This document shows positions 7,255 to 16,853 of a stretch of DNA of 47,960 bases, piece by piece (position 1 is the stretch's first letter; the number at the start of each line of letters is the position of its first letter). The stretch covers positions 1 to 47,960 of the forward strand of contig JBEAVE010000026.1 of assembly GCA_041161065.1 (NCBI GenBank). Direction: 5' to 3'. A program made the translations under genes and the position numbers. The notes below the pieces were generated by a model, which searched no databases, was not told where the DNA came from, and saw only the letters and a program-made list of their open reading frames with translations. This stretch comes from DYRG01 sp041161065 (lineage in GTDB: Bacteria; Pseudomonadota; Gammaproteobacteria; Beggiatoales; Beggiatoaceae).

Positions 7255-8385
7255 ATGGCGAAACGCGATTATTACGAAGTATTGGGTGTGCCGAGAAATG
7301 CGAGCGAGGCGGAGATTAAAAAATCCTATCGCCGCTTGGCAATGAAATACCACCCCGACCGCAATCAAGGCAATGCTGAGGCGGAAAATCAATTCAAAGA
7401 AGCCAAAGAAGCCTACGAAATTTTGAGCGACGAGCAGAAACGCGCCGCTTATGATCAGTTTGGACACGCGGGCGTGGAAGGCAATATGGGCGGCGGCGGC
7501 GATGCAGGTTTTAGCGGCTTTGGCGATATTTTCGAAAGCGTGTTCGGCGATATGTTCGGCGGCGGCGGCGAACGAAATCGAAACCGAGTCTATCGCGGCG
7601 CAGATTTGCGTTACGATTTGCAATTAACCCTCGAACAAGCCGTCAATGGCACGGAAGTTAAAATTCGCATTCCAAGCCATGTGACTTGTTTAGCGTGCAG
7701 CGGCACGGGCGCAAAAAGTGGAACAAAACCAACAACTTGTAATACTTGTGGCGGCGCAGGACAAGTTCGAATGCAAAAAGGCTTTTTCTCGATCCAACAA
7801 GCCTGCCCAACCTGTCACGGGTCGGGGACAATTATCCGCGATCCGTGCCCGTCGTGTCGCGGCGAAGGGCGAATCGCTGAACACAAAACCTTGTCCGTTA
7901 AAATTCCCGCCGGCGTGGACAATGGCGACCGAATTCGCTTGCAAAGTGAAGGCGAGCCGGGTTTGAATGGCGGTCCGGCGGGGGATTTGTACGTTCAAGT
8001 TCAAGTGAAGCCGCACACCTTTTTTAGCCGCGAAGACAACCACTTATTTTGCGAAGTCCCCATCGACATCGTGACTGCCGCGCTCGGCGGCGATTTGGAA
8101 GTGCCAACCTTAAACGGGAAAGTGTTATTGACCATTCCCGCCGAAACCCAAACCGGAAAAATCTTTAGAATCAAAGGGAAAGGCATCAAACCCGTGCGCG
8201 GCGGCGCGATTGGCGATCTGCATTGTCGAGTGGTCGTCGAAACACCGGTGAAATTGAATTCGCAGCAAAAAGAATTATTGCGCCAATTCGCCCAAACCAT
8301 GAAAGATAGCGGCACACCACATCACCCTAAAACAAAATCATGGTTAGAAAGCGTCAAAGATTTTTTTGAGAATTTGAAATCTTAA
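7255..8385 (+). CDS. dnaJ: Chaperone DnaJ
   Basis: DnaJ is an Hsp40 co-chaperone that presents substrates to DnaK and stimulates its ATPase. The start at 7255 gives MAKRDYYEVLG and 376 residues; the upstream extension from 7219 is not part of known DnaJ proteins. The domains are a J domain with HPD in YHPDRN, a Gly/Phe-rich region, and a zinc-binding region with four CxxCxGxG repeats (CLACSGTG, CNTCGGAG, CPTCHGSG, CPSCRGEG). The C-terminal substrate-binding domains follow. dnaK and grpE are not adjacent: the gene follows a 591-base non-coding gap, unlike the common dnaK-dnaJ arrangement. It is followed after four bases by an acyltransferase gene. Confidence 0.97.
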   Translation: MAKRDYYEVLGVPRNASEAEIKKSYRRLAMKYHPDRNQGNAEAENQFKEAKEAYEILSDEQKRAAYDQFGHAGVEGNMGGGGDAGFSGFGDIFESVFGDMFGGGGERNRNRVYRGADLRYDLQLTLEQAVNGTEVKIRIPSHVTCLACSGTGAKSGTKPTTCNTCGGAGQVRMQKGFFSIQQACPTCHGSGTIIRDPCPSCRGEGRIAEHKTLSVKIPAGVDNGDRIRLQSEGEPGLNGGPAGDLYVQVQVKPHTFFSREDNHLFCEVPIDIVTAALGGDLEVPTLNGKVLLTIPAETQTGKIFRIKGKGIKPVRGGAIGDLHCRVVVETPVKLNSQQKELLRQFAQTMKDSGTPHHPKTKSWLESVKDFFENLKS

Positions 8386-8389
8386 CCCG

Positions 8390-9034
8390 ATGAATATCCT
8401 CAATTTATTCTTACGCAAGAGTTTTTTTTTAGTGATTCGCGCGTTGTTGTGGATATTATTAGGAACGGTCGTGCAACATCGACAACGATTGCCGATTTCG
8501 GGCGCAGCCATTATTATTGCTAATCATAACAGCCACTTAGATACATTGGTCATTATGGGATTGTTTCCGTTGGATAATTTGCCAAAACCAGTGGCGGCGG
8601 CAGATTATTTTTACCGAAACGGTTTGATGAAGTGGTTTGCGGAAAAGATCATTGGAATCATTGCGTTAGAACGCCGCAAAGATCGTCGAGATGATCAAAC
8701 TGATCCGCTTGAAAAAGTGAATGATGCGCTTAATCGCGGCGAAAAAGTGATTTTTTTCCCCGAAGGAACGCGCGGTGAACCCGAAAGATTGTCGGAATTT
8801 AAACCGGGCATCGCAAAACTCGCAGCAAAACACCCAACTGTGCCAATTGTACCGATTTTATTGTACGGTTTAGGAAAATCGATGCCAAAAGGAAGCCATT
8901 TTCCTGTCCCGTTTGCTGCGCAAGTCTTTGTTTGCCAACCTGTTTTCTCATCTCAACAATTACTACCGCGCTTACAACGTTTGTTTAATCGTTTTACTAA
9001 ACAACTTGAGAAAAAAGGCAAACTATTTGGGTAG
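8390..9034 (+). CDS. 1-acylglycerol-3-phosphate acyltransferase family protein (PlsC-like)
   Basis: This is a membrane-associated acyltransferase of the LPLAT family, probably acylating lysophosphatidate or a related lysophospholipid. It has 214 residues with an N-terminal hydrophobic helix (FFLVIRALLWILLGTVV). Motif I is NHNSHLDT, the catalytic H-x4-D; motif III is FFPEGTRGEPE, and a VPIVPILLYG strand follows. It starts four bases after dnaJ and is probably co-transcribed. A hairpin at 9072-9103 follows. The exact acceptor cannot be read from sequence; a second plsC may exist elsewhere. Confidence 0.88.
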   Translation: MNILNLFLRKSFFLVIRALLWILLGTVVQHRQRLPISGAAIIIANHNSHLDTLVIMGLFPLDNLPKPVAAADYFYRNGLMKWFAEKIIGIIALERRKDRRDDQTDPLEKVNDALNRGEKVIFFPEGTRGEPERLSEFKPGIAKLAAKHPTVPIVPILLYGLGKSMPKGSHFPVPFAAQVFVCQPVFSSQQLLPRLQRLFNRFTKQLEKKGKLFG

Positions 9035-9071
9035 TGTGCAAACGCTCGTACCCATAATATTGGACAAGAAC

Positions 9072-9103
9072 ATTCTCGTTATTATAATTTAAGTAACGAG
9101 AAT
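9072..9103 (+). terminator. Terminator after the acyltransferase gene
   Basis: ATTCTCGTTA pairs perfectly with TAACGAGAAT over 10 bases with a 12-base loop, followed by TTTCTTAATT. It lies between two convergent genes, ending dnaJ-plsC just before the purA stop. Confidence 0.65.
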
Positions 9104-9110
9104 TTCTTAA

Positions 9111-10403
9111 TTAATTGAAGGGATTGCGTTTGATGATGGTGTCGTTTCTTTCTGCACCTGTTGAAACAATATCGACTGGTACGCCCACGAGTTCCTCGAT
9201 TTTTGCAATGTAGGTTTTTGCATTCGCGGGCAAATCATCAAAGGATTTCACGCCTTCGGTGGGTTCTTTCCAACCTGCCATTTCAATGTAAATCGGTTTG
9301 CACTGTTCAAATGCTTCTGCTGCAATCGGGGGATTTTCTAAAGTTGTTCCTTGAAATTTGTAACCCACGCATAATTTTAAAGTTTCTAGCCCGTCTAAAA
9401 CGTCTAATTTGGTTAAACACAAACCTGTCAAACTATTTAAAACCGCTGAACGTTTGAGCATCACAATATCTAACCAGCCACAGCGACGTTTTCTGCCGGT
9501 GGTTGCGCCAAATTCGTGCCCTTTGACTCCCAAATGTTCTCCCACGTCGTCAAAAAGTTCGGTTGGGAAAGGTCCGCTTCCCACACGAGTTGTGTAGGCT
9601 TTGGTAATCCCGAGCAGATAATCGAAATTCGCAGGTCCGATGCCGCTACCTGTTGCTGCGCCGCCCGCCGTGGTATTTGAAGACGTAACAAAAGGATACG
9701 TTCCATGATCGATGTCTAAGAATGTGCCTTGCGCGCCCTCAAACATCAATTTATGACCTTGTTTTTGATGATCAACCAATAAAGCCGTCACATCTGCAAT
9801 AAAAGGGGTTAATTGTTTCGCCATTTCGAGGGTGCTTTCTAAGACTTCTTGAACATCTACCGTCTTGAAATGATAGAAGTTTTCTAACATAAAATTATGA
9901 TAAGCGAGCAAATCACGTAATTTTGCTTCGAAAAGGGCTGGTTCTAATAAATCGCCCATTTTGATCGCCCGACGCGCAATTTTATCTTCGTAAGCAGGCC
10001 CAATTCCCCGACCCGTCGTACCGATTTTATTATTGCCGCGTGCATGTTCTCGAGCGTTATCTAAAGCGATATGATAAGGCAAAATTAATGGACAGGAGGG
10101 ACTAATGAAAATTCGATTTCTAACCGATACGCCGTTGCTTTCAAGGGTTTGAATTTCCTCAAGTAATGCGCTCGGTGACAATACTACGCCATTACCAATA
10201 AAACATTGCACGTTGGGGTGCAAAATACCCGAAGGAATTAGATGTAAAACGGTTTTTTTGCCATCGATGACGAGGGTATGACCCGCGTTGTGACCGCCTT
10301 GAAAACGCACGACTGCGCCCGCTTGTTCGGTCAATAAATCAACGACTTTGCCTTTTCCTTCGTCTCCCCATTGCGTGCCAATGACAACGACATTCTTACC
10401 CAT
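9111..10403 (-). CDS. purA: Adenylosuccinate synthetase
   Basis: PurA uses GTP to join IMP and aspartate in the first committed step to AMP. It has 430 residues, the standard length, with the P-loop region VIGTQWGDEGKGK at residues 6-18 and GGHNAGHT containing the catalytic His. TTGRGIGPAYEDK and TGRKRRCGW are also present. It lies 30 bases after hisZ in the same direction, the classic gammaproteobacterial hisZ-purA order. Confidence 0.98.
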   Translation of the reverse strand: MGKNVVVIGTQWGDEGKGKVVDLLTEQAGAVVRFQGGHNAGHTLVIDGKKTVLHLIPSGILHPNVQCFIGNGVVLSPSALLEEIQTLESNGVSVRNRIFISPSCPLILPYHIALDNAREHARGNNKIGTTGRGIGPAYEDKIARRAIKMGDLLEPALFEAKLRDLLAYHNFMLENFYHFKTVDVQEVLESTLEMAKQLTPFIADVTALLVDHQKQGHKLMFEGAQGTFLDIDHGTYPFVTSSNTTAGGAATGSGIGPANFDYLLGITKAYTTRVGSGPFPTELFDDVGEHLGVKGHEFGATTGRKRRCGWLDIVMLKRSAVLNSLTGLCLTKLDVLDGLETLKLCVGYKFQGTTLENPPIAAEAFEQCKPIYIEMAGWKEPTEGVKSFDDLPANAKTYIAKIEELVGVPVDIVSTGAERNDTIIKRNPFN

Positions 10404-10433
10404 TGATGCAACTCACTGTTTATGTTAAAAAAT

Positions 10434-11624
10434 TTAGAGCGGAACGACCGCCCATGCCTGATTCTGCCAAACTAATTGATGCGTGCAATTTAATGCTTGT
10501 GCATCGCCAACTTGTTGAGGTAATTCACAAATTACCGTTTGACCTTGTGAACGCAAGGTTAAAATTTGTTGTGCTAATTGTACGGGATCACTTTCTTTTA
10601 GTTCATCTGAGACAAAAATCTTTTTGAATTCAACGGATTGTGTTTGAAAATCTAACAACGCCATCAAATCCGTACTAAAACCCGTCGCGGGACGCGCTCG
10701 CCCAAACGCCTCGCCCACATGATCGTAACGTCCGCCCCGAATCAACGCCGCGCCATGTTGCGGCACATATCCCGCAAAAATCAATCCTGTATGATAACTA
10801 TAACCACTTAATTCCGCTAAATCTAAATGCAGTTTCTCTGTAACAAAACTTGGGATATTTTCTAACATAAATTCCAAATCTTGTAAGGCGTTTTGAACCG
10901 TTTGATTCGCGTTTTTAAGGATTTTTTTAGCATGATCTAAAATAGGGCTATCGCCTTGCAAATGCACTAAGTTTTCTAACATTTCTTTTAGATCATTTGA
11001 AAGCGACGTTTGATTTAAAACTTGTGAAATATCGGAAACCGATTTGATTTGAAGTGCGTCGAAGAGTTTTTGCTCAGTTTCTTTCGGTAATTTTGCTTCT
11101 TCCATTAAGCCTCGATAAATCCCCACATGACCCATATCGATAGAGAAATTTGCAATGTTTGAAATGCGCAAGGTTTCGAGCATTAAACTAAAAATTTCCA
11201 TATCTGCAGAAATCCCCGCATAACCATAAAGTTCTGCACCCGTTTGTAATTGTGCGCGGGTTCTGGAGAAACCATCGGGTTTGGTGTGGAGAACTGTGCC
11301 AGAATAACACAATCGAGTGGGTTCTATTCTTTGTAATTGGTGCGCGTCAATTCGAGCAACTTGCGGCGTAATATCAGCCCTTACGCCCATCATGCGACCT
11401 GTTAATTGATCGGTTAATTTGAAGGTTTGCAAATCTAAATCCGCACCTGTTCCACTCAATAATGAATCCAAAAATTCAATAAAAGGTGGAAAGACCAATT
11501 CATATCCCCAAGCACGATACATATCTAAAAGATTTCTGCGCAGTTCTTCTAAATATTGTGCTTGGTTGGGTAAAAGTTCGTGGATACCTTCAGGTAATAA
11601 CCAACGATTAGCATAAATGCTCAT
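10434..11624 (-). CDS. hisZ: ATP phosphoribosyltransferase regulatory subunit
   Basis: HisZ is a catalytically dead class II histidyl-tRNA synthetase homologue that forms the hetero-octameric ATP phosphoribosyltransferase with short HisG. The protein has 396 residues with the opening LPEGIHELLPNQA. MGVRADITPQVARIDAH (motif 2-like), GYSYHTGLIFAGYVP and ALIRGGRYD follow. It lacks the C-terminal anticodon-binding domain of HisS, which separates it from a true synthetase. It begins one base after the yjeT stop and precedes purA. Its presence implies a short-form HisG elsewhere. Confidence 0.95.
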   Translation of the reverse strand: MSIYANRWLLPEGIHELLPNQAQYLEELRRNLLDMYRAWGYELVFPPFIEFLDSLLSGTGADLDLQTFKLTDQLTGRMMGVRADITPQVARIDAHQLQRIEPTRLCYSGTVLHTKPDGFSRTRAQLQTGAELYGYAGISADMEIFSLMLETLRISNIANFSIDMGHVGIYRGLMEEAKLPKETEQKLFDALQIKSVSDISQVLNQTSLSNDLKEMLENLVHLQGDSPILDHAKKILKNANQTVQNALQDLEFMLENIPSFVTEKLHLDLAELSGYSYHTGLIFAGYVPQHGAALIRGGRYDHVGEAFGRARPATGFSTDLMALLDFQTQSVEFKKIFVSDELKESDPVQLAQQILTLRSQGQTVICELPQQVGDAQALNCTHQLVWQNQAWAVVPL

Positions 11625-11625
11625 A

Positions 11626-11820
11626 TCAACGCACCCAATACAATAGCCCCAATCCCATTAACATACTAATCAAACCCACTATTCGCAAAGCACTATCGTC
11701 CATTTCAGCAAATTTGAGCATTGTTTGACGCGAGAAACTCGGATTAAGAAAAGGCATAACCCCTTCCATCACCATGACAAGCGCAACCGCTGCCCACAAA
11801 TCATTAGAAATATCTGACAT
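11626..11820 (-). CDS. yjeT: YjeT-family small inner membrane protein (DUF2065)
   Basis: This 64-residue protein has two hydrophobic helices (WAAVALVMVMEGVMPFLNP and the C-terminal IVGLISMLMGLGLLYWV) joined by a short polar loop. Size, the EGVMPFLNP motif and its position between hflC and hisZ match DUF2065/YjeT. Its function is not established; conserved linkage to HflKC suggests a role near that complex. Confidence 0.9.
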   Translation of the reverse strand: MSDISNDLWAAVALVMVMEGVMPFLNPSFSRQTMLKFAEMDDSALRIVGLISMLMGLGLLYWVR

Positions 11821-11821
11821 T

Positions 11822-12754
11822 TTATTGAACGGGTAATGCAGTTAAAGGTTGAGGTAATGTTTGTGTAGAAATGTTAGGAGAAACCGTTTGAATTGGAGTT
11901 TTGAAATACTTGAAGAAATCCGAATTCGGTTCAATAACCAACAAATCGTTTTTATGTCCAAAGGTTTTTTTGTACGCATTTAAGCTGCGATAAAGCGCGA
12001 AAAACTCGGGGTCTTGAGAAAACGTTTGAGCATAAATATCAGTGGCTTGGGCTTCTCCTAACCCGCGAATCTCATCGGCTTTGCGTTGAGCTTCTGCTTG
12101 CAAAACAACCCGTTGGCGATCGGCATCGGCGCGGATTCTCACGGCTTCGGCTTCCCCGCGCGACCGCAATTCTCGGGCGACCCGTTCGCGTTCGGCTTCC
12201 ATTCTGCGGTGCACCGATTGGCTCACTTCTGGTGGTAATTCAATGCGTTTGATGCGCACATCGACCACTTCAATGCCTAACGATTTGCCGCGTTTATTGG
12301 CTTCTTCGGTAATATCAACCATAATACTTGCTCGATCGCCAGAAACCACTTCTTGAATGGTTCTGCTCGCAAATTTGCTCCGTAATCCATCGGCGATAAT
12401 TTCAGAGAGCCGTTGATTAGCAATCTTATCAATTCCTCCCACCGAAATGAAATATTGTTCGGGGTTGATAATGCGCCATTTGATATAGGAATCCACGATA
12501 AGATTTTTCTTTTCGCTTGTTAAGAACCGTTCGGCGGGCGCGTCCAAATTTTGAATGCGATTATCAAAATAGCGAATTTGTTCAAATAACGGTATTTTGA
12601 AATTCAATCCTGCTTGAAAATCGGCACTCACGACTTTTCCTAAACGGACTTTCAACGCATACTGGGTTTGGTGAACAACAAACATCGATGAGAAACCCAT
12701 TAAAACAAAAAAGCCAACGGCAATTAAAACCAATGTTGATTTATCTGTGTTCAT
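11822..12754 (-). CDS. hflC: HflC, FtsH-associated SPFH protein
   Basis: HflC forms the large periplasmic cage with HflK that modulates the membrane protease FtsH. It has 310 residues with an N-terminal transmembrane helix (LVLIAVGFFVLMGFSSMFV). The SPFH/band 7 domain follows, then a long charged coiled coil (about 180-245, RERVARELRSRGEAEAVR). The ATG overlaps the hflK stop by one base, so the pair is coupled. The C-terminus carries a Pro/Gln-rich tail. Confidence 0.96.
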   Translation of the reverse strand: MNTDKSTLVLIAVGFFVLMGFSSMFVVHQTQYALKVRLGKVVSADFQAGLNFKIPLFEQIRYFDNRIQNLDAPAERFLTSEKKNLIVDSYIKWRIINPEQYFISVGGIDKIANQRLSEIIADGLRSKFASRTIQEVVSGDRASIMVDITEEANKRGKSLGIEVVDVRIKRIELPPEVSQSVHRRMEAERERVARELRSRGEAEAVRIRADADRQRVVLQAEAQRKADEIRGLGEAQATDIYAQTFSQDPEFFALYRSLNAYKKTFGHKNDLLVIEPNSDFFKYFKTPIQTVSPNISTQTLPQPLTALPVQ

Positions 12755-13926
12755 TAGCGATCCTTTCTCCCAGAACGTGCTGGAATAGTGTTGTTTGTTT
12801 CTTTGCTGCTGTCATCTGCGTTGTTTTGAGTTGATTGCGTTGTTTCTTGCGTTGTTTCTTGAGGAAGTGGCGCAGCAGGTTGTTTTATTTCATTACCAAA
12901 TAATTTATCGGTTGGCAGAACTAACAAAGGATTACTTTGTTTGGTATCGACTAATACTTTACTCGTATGTTGCAATACATATTCAACGGTTTCTAGATAC
13001 ATACGTTGGCGAGTAATATCGGGCGATTTTTTATATTCTGCTAAAATGCTATTGAAACGGCGCGTTTCACCCAGTGCGTGTTCGATAACTTGAGCGCGGT
13101 AAGCCTCTGCTTCTTGGGTTGTTTTATCTGCACCCCCGCCGGCTTTTTGAACCACTTCATTACGATAGGCATCGGCTTTGTTCTTTGAGCGTTCTTCATC
13201 TTCACGTGCTTTAATTACGTCAGCAAAAGCCCCTTGAACTTCCTCTGGAGGTTGTGCATTTTGCATGTTGATACTTCTTACCGTTAAACCTGTTTTGTAA
13301 CGATTTAAGATTTCTTGTGTAGAAACCTTAGTGTTTTGCGCAACGACATCTCGTCCACTAGTTAAAACGTCGTCCATTTTGCTATTTCCTACCACTTCGC
13401 GCAAGGCACTTTCAGTTGCATGATGTAAGGTATCATCGGGGTTTTGTACATTAAACAAATAATCTTTTGCGTCGCCGACTTGATATTGAACAACCAATTC
13501 CACTTCCACGATATTTTCATCTTGTGTCAGCATGACGGCGCGGTGGCGAATTGCTCTCAGTTCCTCTACATTAACTTTCGTGACATCTTCAATGGGATAA
13601 GGGAAATGCCAATTTAAACCTTGTTGGGTTGTTTGGGTGTATTTTCCAAAGCGAGTTTCTACCCCTTGGAAAGCGGGTTGAACAATATAGAAACCCGTCA
13701 CAACCCACGCCACCATTGCAATAAATACAAAGGGCATTATTTTCTTAAATGAAAAACTTCCGCGTTCATCTTGATTATTAGGAGTATTTCCACTGCGACC
13801 ATTTCCAAATACTTGGCGTAGTTTCTCTTGAATTTTATCAACGACTTCATCTAAATCCGGCGGACCTTGATTTGGGCGACGACCCCACGGGTCTTTACCA
13901 TCTTTACCCGGTTCATTCCAAGCCAT
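12754..13926 (-). CDS. hflK: HflK, FtsH-associated SPFH protein
   Basis: HflK is the partner of HflC in the membrane cage that regulates FtsH. It has 390 residues with a Gly/Pro-rich cytoplasmic N-terminus (MAWNEPGKDGKDPWG) typical of HflK. One transmembrane helix near 65-85 precedes the SPFH domain and coiled coil, and a low-complexity Gln/Thr/Asn tail follows. It heads the hflK-hflC-yjeT-hisZ-purA series. hfq and hflX, which often precede it, are absent; instead the secDF terminator lies upstream. Confidence 0.96.
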   Translation of the reverse strand: MAWNEPGKDGKDPWGRRPNQGPPDLDEVVDKIQEKLRQVFGNGRSGNTPNNQDERGSFSFKKIMPFVFIAMVAWVVTGFYIVQPAFQGVETRFGKYTQTTQQGLNWHFPYPIEDVTKVNVEELRAIRHRAVMLTQDENIVEVELVVQYQVGDAKDYLFNVQNPDDTLHHATESALREVVGNSKMDDVLTSGRDVVAQNTKVSTQEILNRYKTGLTVRSINMQNAQPPEEVQGAFADVIKAREDEERSKNKADAYRNEVVQKAGGGADKTTQEAEAYRAQVIEHALGETRRFNSILAEYKKSPDITRQRMYLETVEYVLQHTSKVLVDTKQSNPLLVLPTDKLFGNEIKQPAAPLPQETTQETTQSTQNNADDSSKETNNTIPARSGRKDR

Positions 13927-13967
13927 TTGTGTAACTCCATTAAGTTCTTTACAATTCTAAATGAGGC

Positions 13968-13973
13968 ATTATA
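13968..13973 (-). promoter_or_regulatory. -10 element of the hflK operon
   Basis: On the minus strand the sequence reads TATAAT, about 42 bases before the hflK ATG. The -35 region overlaps the T-run of the secF terminator and is weak. Confidence 0.5.
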
Positions 13974-13989
13974 ACGCATTCTACGCAAT

Positions 13990-14009
13990 AAAAAACCATA
14001 CGAAATGGT
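13990..14009 (-). terminator. Terminator of yajC-secD-secF
   Basis: On the minus strand ACCAT-TTCGT-ATGGT is followed by a run of T about 55 bases after the secF stop. The stem is short but the T-run is clear. Two GTGC/GCAC-type arms just upstream may extend the structure. Confidence 0.6.
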
Positions 14010-14061
14010 ATTTTGAATCCAATGCACCCAAAAAAGACCTTTTAGGTGCGTTGAATATTAC

Positions 14062-15018
14062 TTACGGGGCGAGATTTTCTTTTATCGGCGTGGGCATCAA
14101 ATCCGCCCGTTTTACACCCAACCACAACGCCGCCGCGCTCGCAATGTAAATAGATGAATAAGTACCCACAACAATCCCAATAATTAACGCTAATGCAAAG
14201 CCGTGAATTAAATCTCCACCTAAGAAAAATAACGCCAATACGGTAACTAATGTTGCCCAAGAAGTCATGATAGTTCTTACCAATGTTTGGTTAATCGACA
14301 TATTCATCACTTCCTCTGTTGTTTCTTTACGAATTTTGAGCAAATTATCTCTGATTCGATCAAAGACCACAATCGTATCATTAAGTGAATAACCCACGAT
14401 TGCTAGAATTGCCGCCAAAACCGTTAAATCAAACTCCAGTTCAAATAGCGAAAAAATCCCAATAATTAAAATCGGATCATGCAACATTGCTAAAATCGCG
14501 CTTGCCGCAAAACGTTTCTCAAATCTAATGGCAACATAAAACAAAATTCCAATCGTCGTGTAAAACATCGCCCACAAACCCCCTTCAATAAGGTCTTTTC
14601 CTACTTGTGGACCAACAAATTCAACTCGACGCATGGTCACTTGATTTTGATCGCTATTAAGCAATTTTAGGATTTCATTACTAATCGTTTGACTGTTCTT
14701 TTCCTCTCGAACACCCAACCGAATTAAAACATCGTGACTTGTTCCAAAATATTGCACCATCGCATCTTTGTAACCACTGTTTTGTAAAGTATCACGAATT
14801 TTAAGTAAATCAGCAGGTTGTGCATACTGTACTTCTAATAAAGTCCCACCTGTGAAATCAATTCCTAAAGATAATCCTTTCACCGAAAAAGAAACAATTG
14901 AAATCAAAATCATCGCGGCACTTAATATCGCCCAAACTATCCGACGGTTCTTATCCATGAAACGATAATTAAATTCATGATAAGAGGACATTCTTAAAAT
15001 ATCTAAAAGACCTTTCAT
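14062..15018 (-). CDS. secF: Protein translocase subunit SecF
   Basis: SecF is an inner membrane RND-type component that works with SecD to use the proton motive force to pull proteins into the periplasm. It has 318 residues with six transmembrane helices. The LGIDFTGGTLLEVQ motif follows the first helix and EFDLTVLAAILAIVGYS and NDTIVVFDRIRDNL lie in the membrane part. The gene starts 11 bases after secD ends. Confidence 0.97.
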   Translation of the reverse strand: MKGLLDILRMSSYHEFNYRFMDKNRRIVWAILSAAMILISIVSFSVKGLSLGIDFTGGTLLEVQYAQPADLLKIRDTLQNSGYKDAMVQYFGTSHDVLIRLGVREEKNSQTISNEILKLLNSDQNQVTMRRVEFVGPQVGKDLIEGGLWAMFYTTIGILFYVAIRFEKRFAASAILAMLHDPILIIGIFSLFELEFDLTVLAAILAIVGYSLNDTIVVFDRIRDNLLKIRKETTEEVMNMSINQTLVRTIMTSWATLVTVLALFFLGGDLIHGFALALIIGIVVGTYSSIYIASAAALWLGVKRADLMPTPIKENLAP

Positions 15019-15029
15019 TTGTTCTGCTC

Positions 15030-16853
15030 CTATATCGACAGTTTGGTGAGTTTTCTACCGCCGTAGAACCAATTGACTAATGCTCTACTAATTGTAACTG
15101 CCGTGAACATTGAGGTTAAAATACCTAAACATAAGGTAATAGCAAAACCTTTGACCGGACCTGTTCCAAAACTAAACAATGCTAACCCGCCAATTAAGGT
15201 TGTTACATTAGAATCTAAAATGGTAGCCCATGCTTTTTCAAATCCTGCGTAAATACAAGCCTGCGGGCTGTTTCCAATCTTAATTTCTTCACGGATTCTC
15301 TCAAAAATAAGCACGTTTGCATCAATCGCCATACCAATAGTCAATAAAATCCCCGCCAAACCCGGTAATGTTAAAGTTGCTTGAATTAATGACAACAAAG
15401 AAATCAACATAATTACGTTGAGTAGTAATGAGGTATTTGCAATAATTCCAAACGATTTGTAACGTATAGAAATCATAATAACAACAAGAAAGAAACCGAC
15501 CAAAATAGAATTAACACCTTGACGAATGTTCTCTTTTCCTAAGCTGGGTCCAACCGTGCGTTCTTCAACAATTTCCATAGGAGCTTTCAATGCGCCAGCT
15601 CTCAATAATAACGCCAAGTTAATGGCTTCTTTTTGATCAAGTCCAGTGATTTGAAAGTTCTTTCCAAAGGCTTCTTGAATGGTTGCTACGTTAATGACTT
15701 CTTCAACCTTTTGACGGGTTTTAACTTCTTTACCCTCAACCATGTTAGTGTTGATCTTGTTTTCAATAAACAAAACTGCCATGGGTTTCTTCACATTTTC
15801 TTTGGTTGTTTCATACATTCGTTTTGCACCTTTTCCGTCCAAACTGACCATTACAGCAGGTCGTCCAGATTGATGATCAACACCCGAGGAAGCGTGACTA
15901 ATTTGATCACCGGTTGCAATCACACTTCTTTTCAACCAAACCATTCCACCTTCACGACTTTTTGCTTGTTGAGAACTCGCCCCTTCTTCACCGACTAAAC
16001 GGAATTCTAAGGTTGCAGTTGAACCCAAAATTTCTTTAGCGCGCGCGGTGTCTTGAACGCCCGGTAATTGCACGACAATTCTATCTTCACCTTGACGTTG
16101 AATAACGGGTTCAGCAACGCCTAACTCATTGACACGATTGCGTAAAGTAGTTAAGTTTTGTTCAATTGCCGTGTCTTTAACTTGTTTCAAGGCTTGAGGA
16201 TTATAAGTGAACATTGCACTAAAGTTTTCAGGTTCATCTGCAGTTTTAGAAATGAGATCAGGATAACGGGTTTTAATGACATTTACAGCTTTATCGCGGG
16301 TTTCTAAATCCGTGAAACTAATTTGCACACCACCTTGTGCGCTGCGTTGTACTGTTTTATAACGGAGTTTTTCTTCCCGAAAAACATTTCTAAATTCCTG
16401 AGAAAAACGTTCTTCATCTTGGCGGATAGCGGTTTGCATATCAATTGCCATTAAGAAATGAATTCCTCCCCGCAAATCTAATCCCAAATACATGGGTTTT
16501 GCACCCATTGCTAATAACCAATTGGGGGTTGTAGAAGCCAAATTTTGCGCGACGACAAATCCCGATAACGCATTTTTCAAAGCAGAGTAGGCTTTCAATT
16601 GTTCATCGGTGTCGTTGAAACGAATTAACATTTGTTTGTCATCACGTTCAATGCGTTTGGGGGAAATTTGAAGGTTTTTGAGGACTTCTTCGGCGGTTTG
16701 TTGGGTACTTTCATCAATTTTCGCATCGCGCGCAAACGCGGGAGAAATTTGCACGGCGGGTTCTTCTCCGTACAAATTAGGTAGCGCATACAAAGTTGCA
16801 AGCAATAACACGCCTAAAATTGCGAGGTATCGCCAAGTAGGGTATTGATTCAT
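15030..16853 (-). CDS. secD: Protein translocase subunit SecD
   Basis: SecD is the partner of SecF in protein export. It has 607 residues, with an N-terminal transmembrane helix, a large periplasmic region (LGLDLRGGIHFLMAID and RVNELGVAEPVIQRQG) and a C-terminal five-helix block with IGMAIDANVLIFERIREE. The start overlaps the yajC stop (ATGA), giving translational coupling. Confidence 0.97.
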   Translation of the reverse strand: MNQYPTWRYLAILGVLLLATLYALPNLYGEEPAVQISPAFARDAKIDESTQQTAEEVLKNLQISPKRIERDDKQMLIRFNDTDEQLKAYSALKNALSGFVVAQNLASTTPNWLLAMGAKPMYLGLDLRGGIHFLMAIDMQTAIRQDEERFSQEFRNVFREEKLRYKTVQRSAQGGVQISFTDLETRDKAVNVIKTRYPDLISKTADEPENFSAMFTYNPQALKQVKDTAIEQNLTTLRNRVNELGVAEPVIQRQGEDRIVVQLPGVQDTARAKEILGSTATLEFRLVGEEGASSQQAKSREGGMVWLKRSVIATGDQISHASSGVDHQSGRPAVMVSLDGKGAKRMYETTKENVKKPMAVLFIENKINTNMVEGKEVKTRQKVEEVINVATIQEAFGKNFQITGLDQKEAINLALLLRAGALKAPMEIVEERTVGPSLGKENIRQGVNSILVGFFLVVIMISIRYKSFGIIANTSLLLNVIMLISLLSLIQATLTLPGLAGILLTIGMAIDANVLIFERIREEIKIGNSPQACIYAGFEKAWATILDSNVTTLIGGLALFSFGTGPVKGFAITLCLGILTSMFTAVTISRALVNWFYGGRKLTKLSI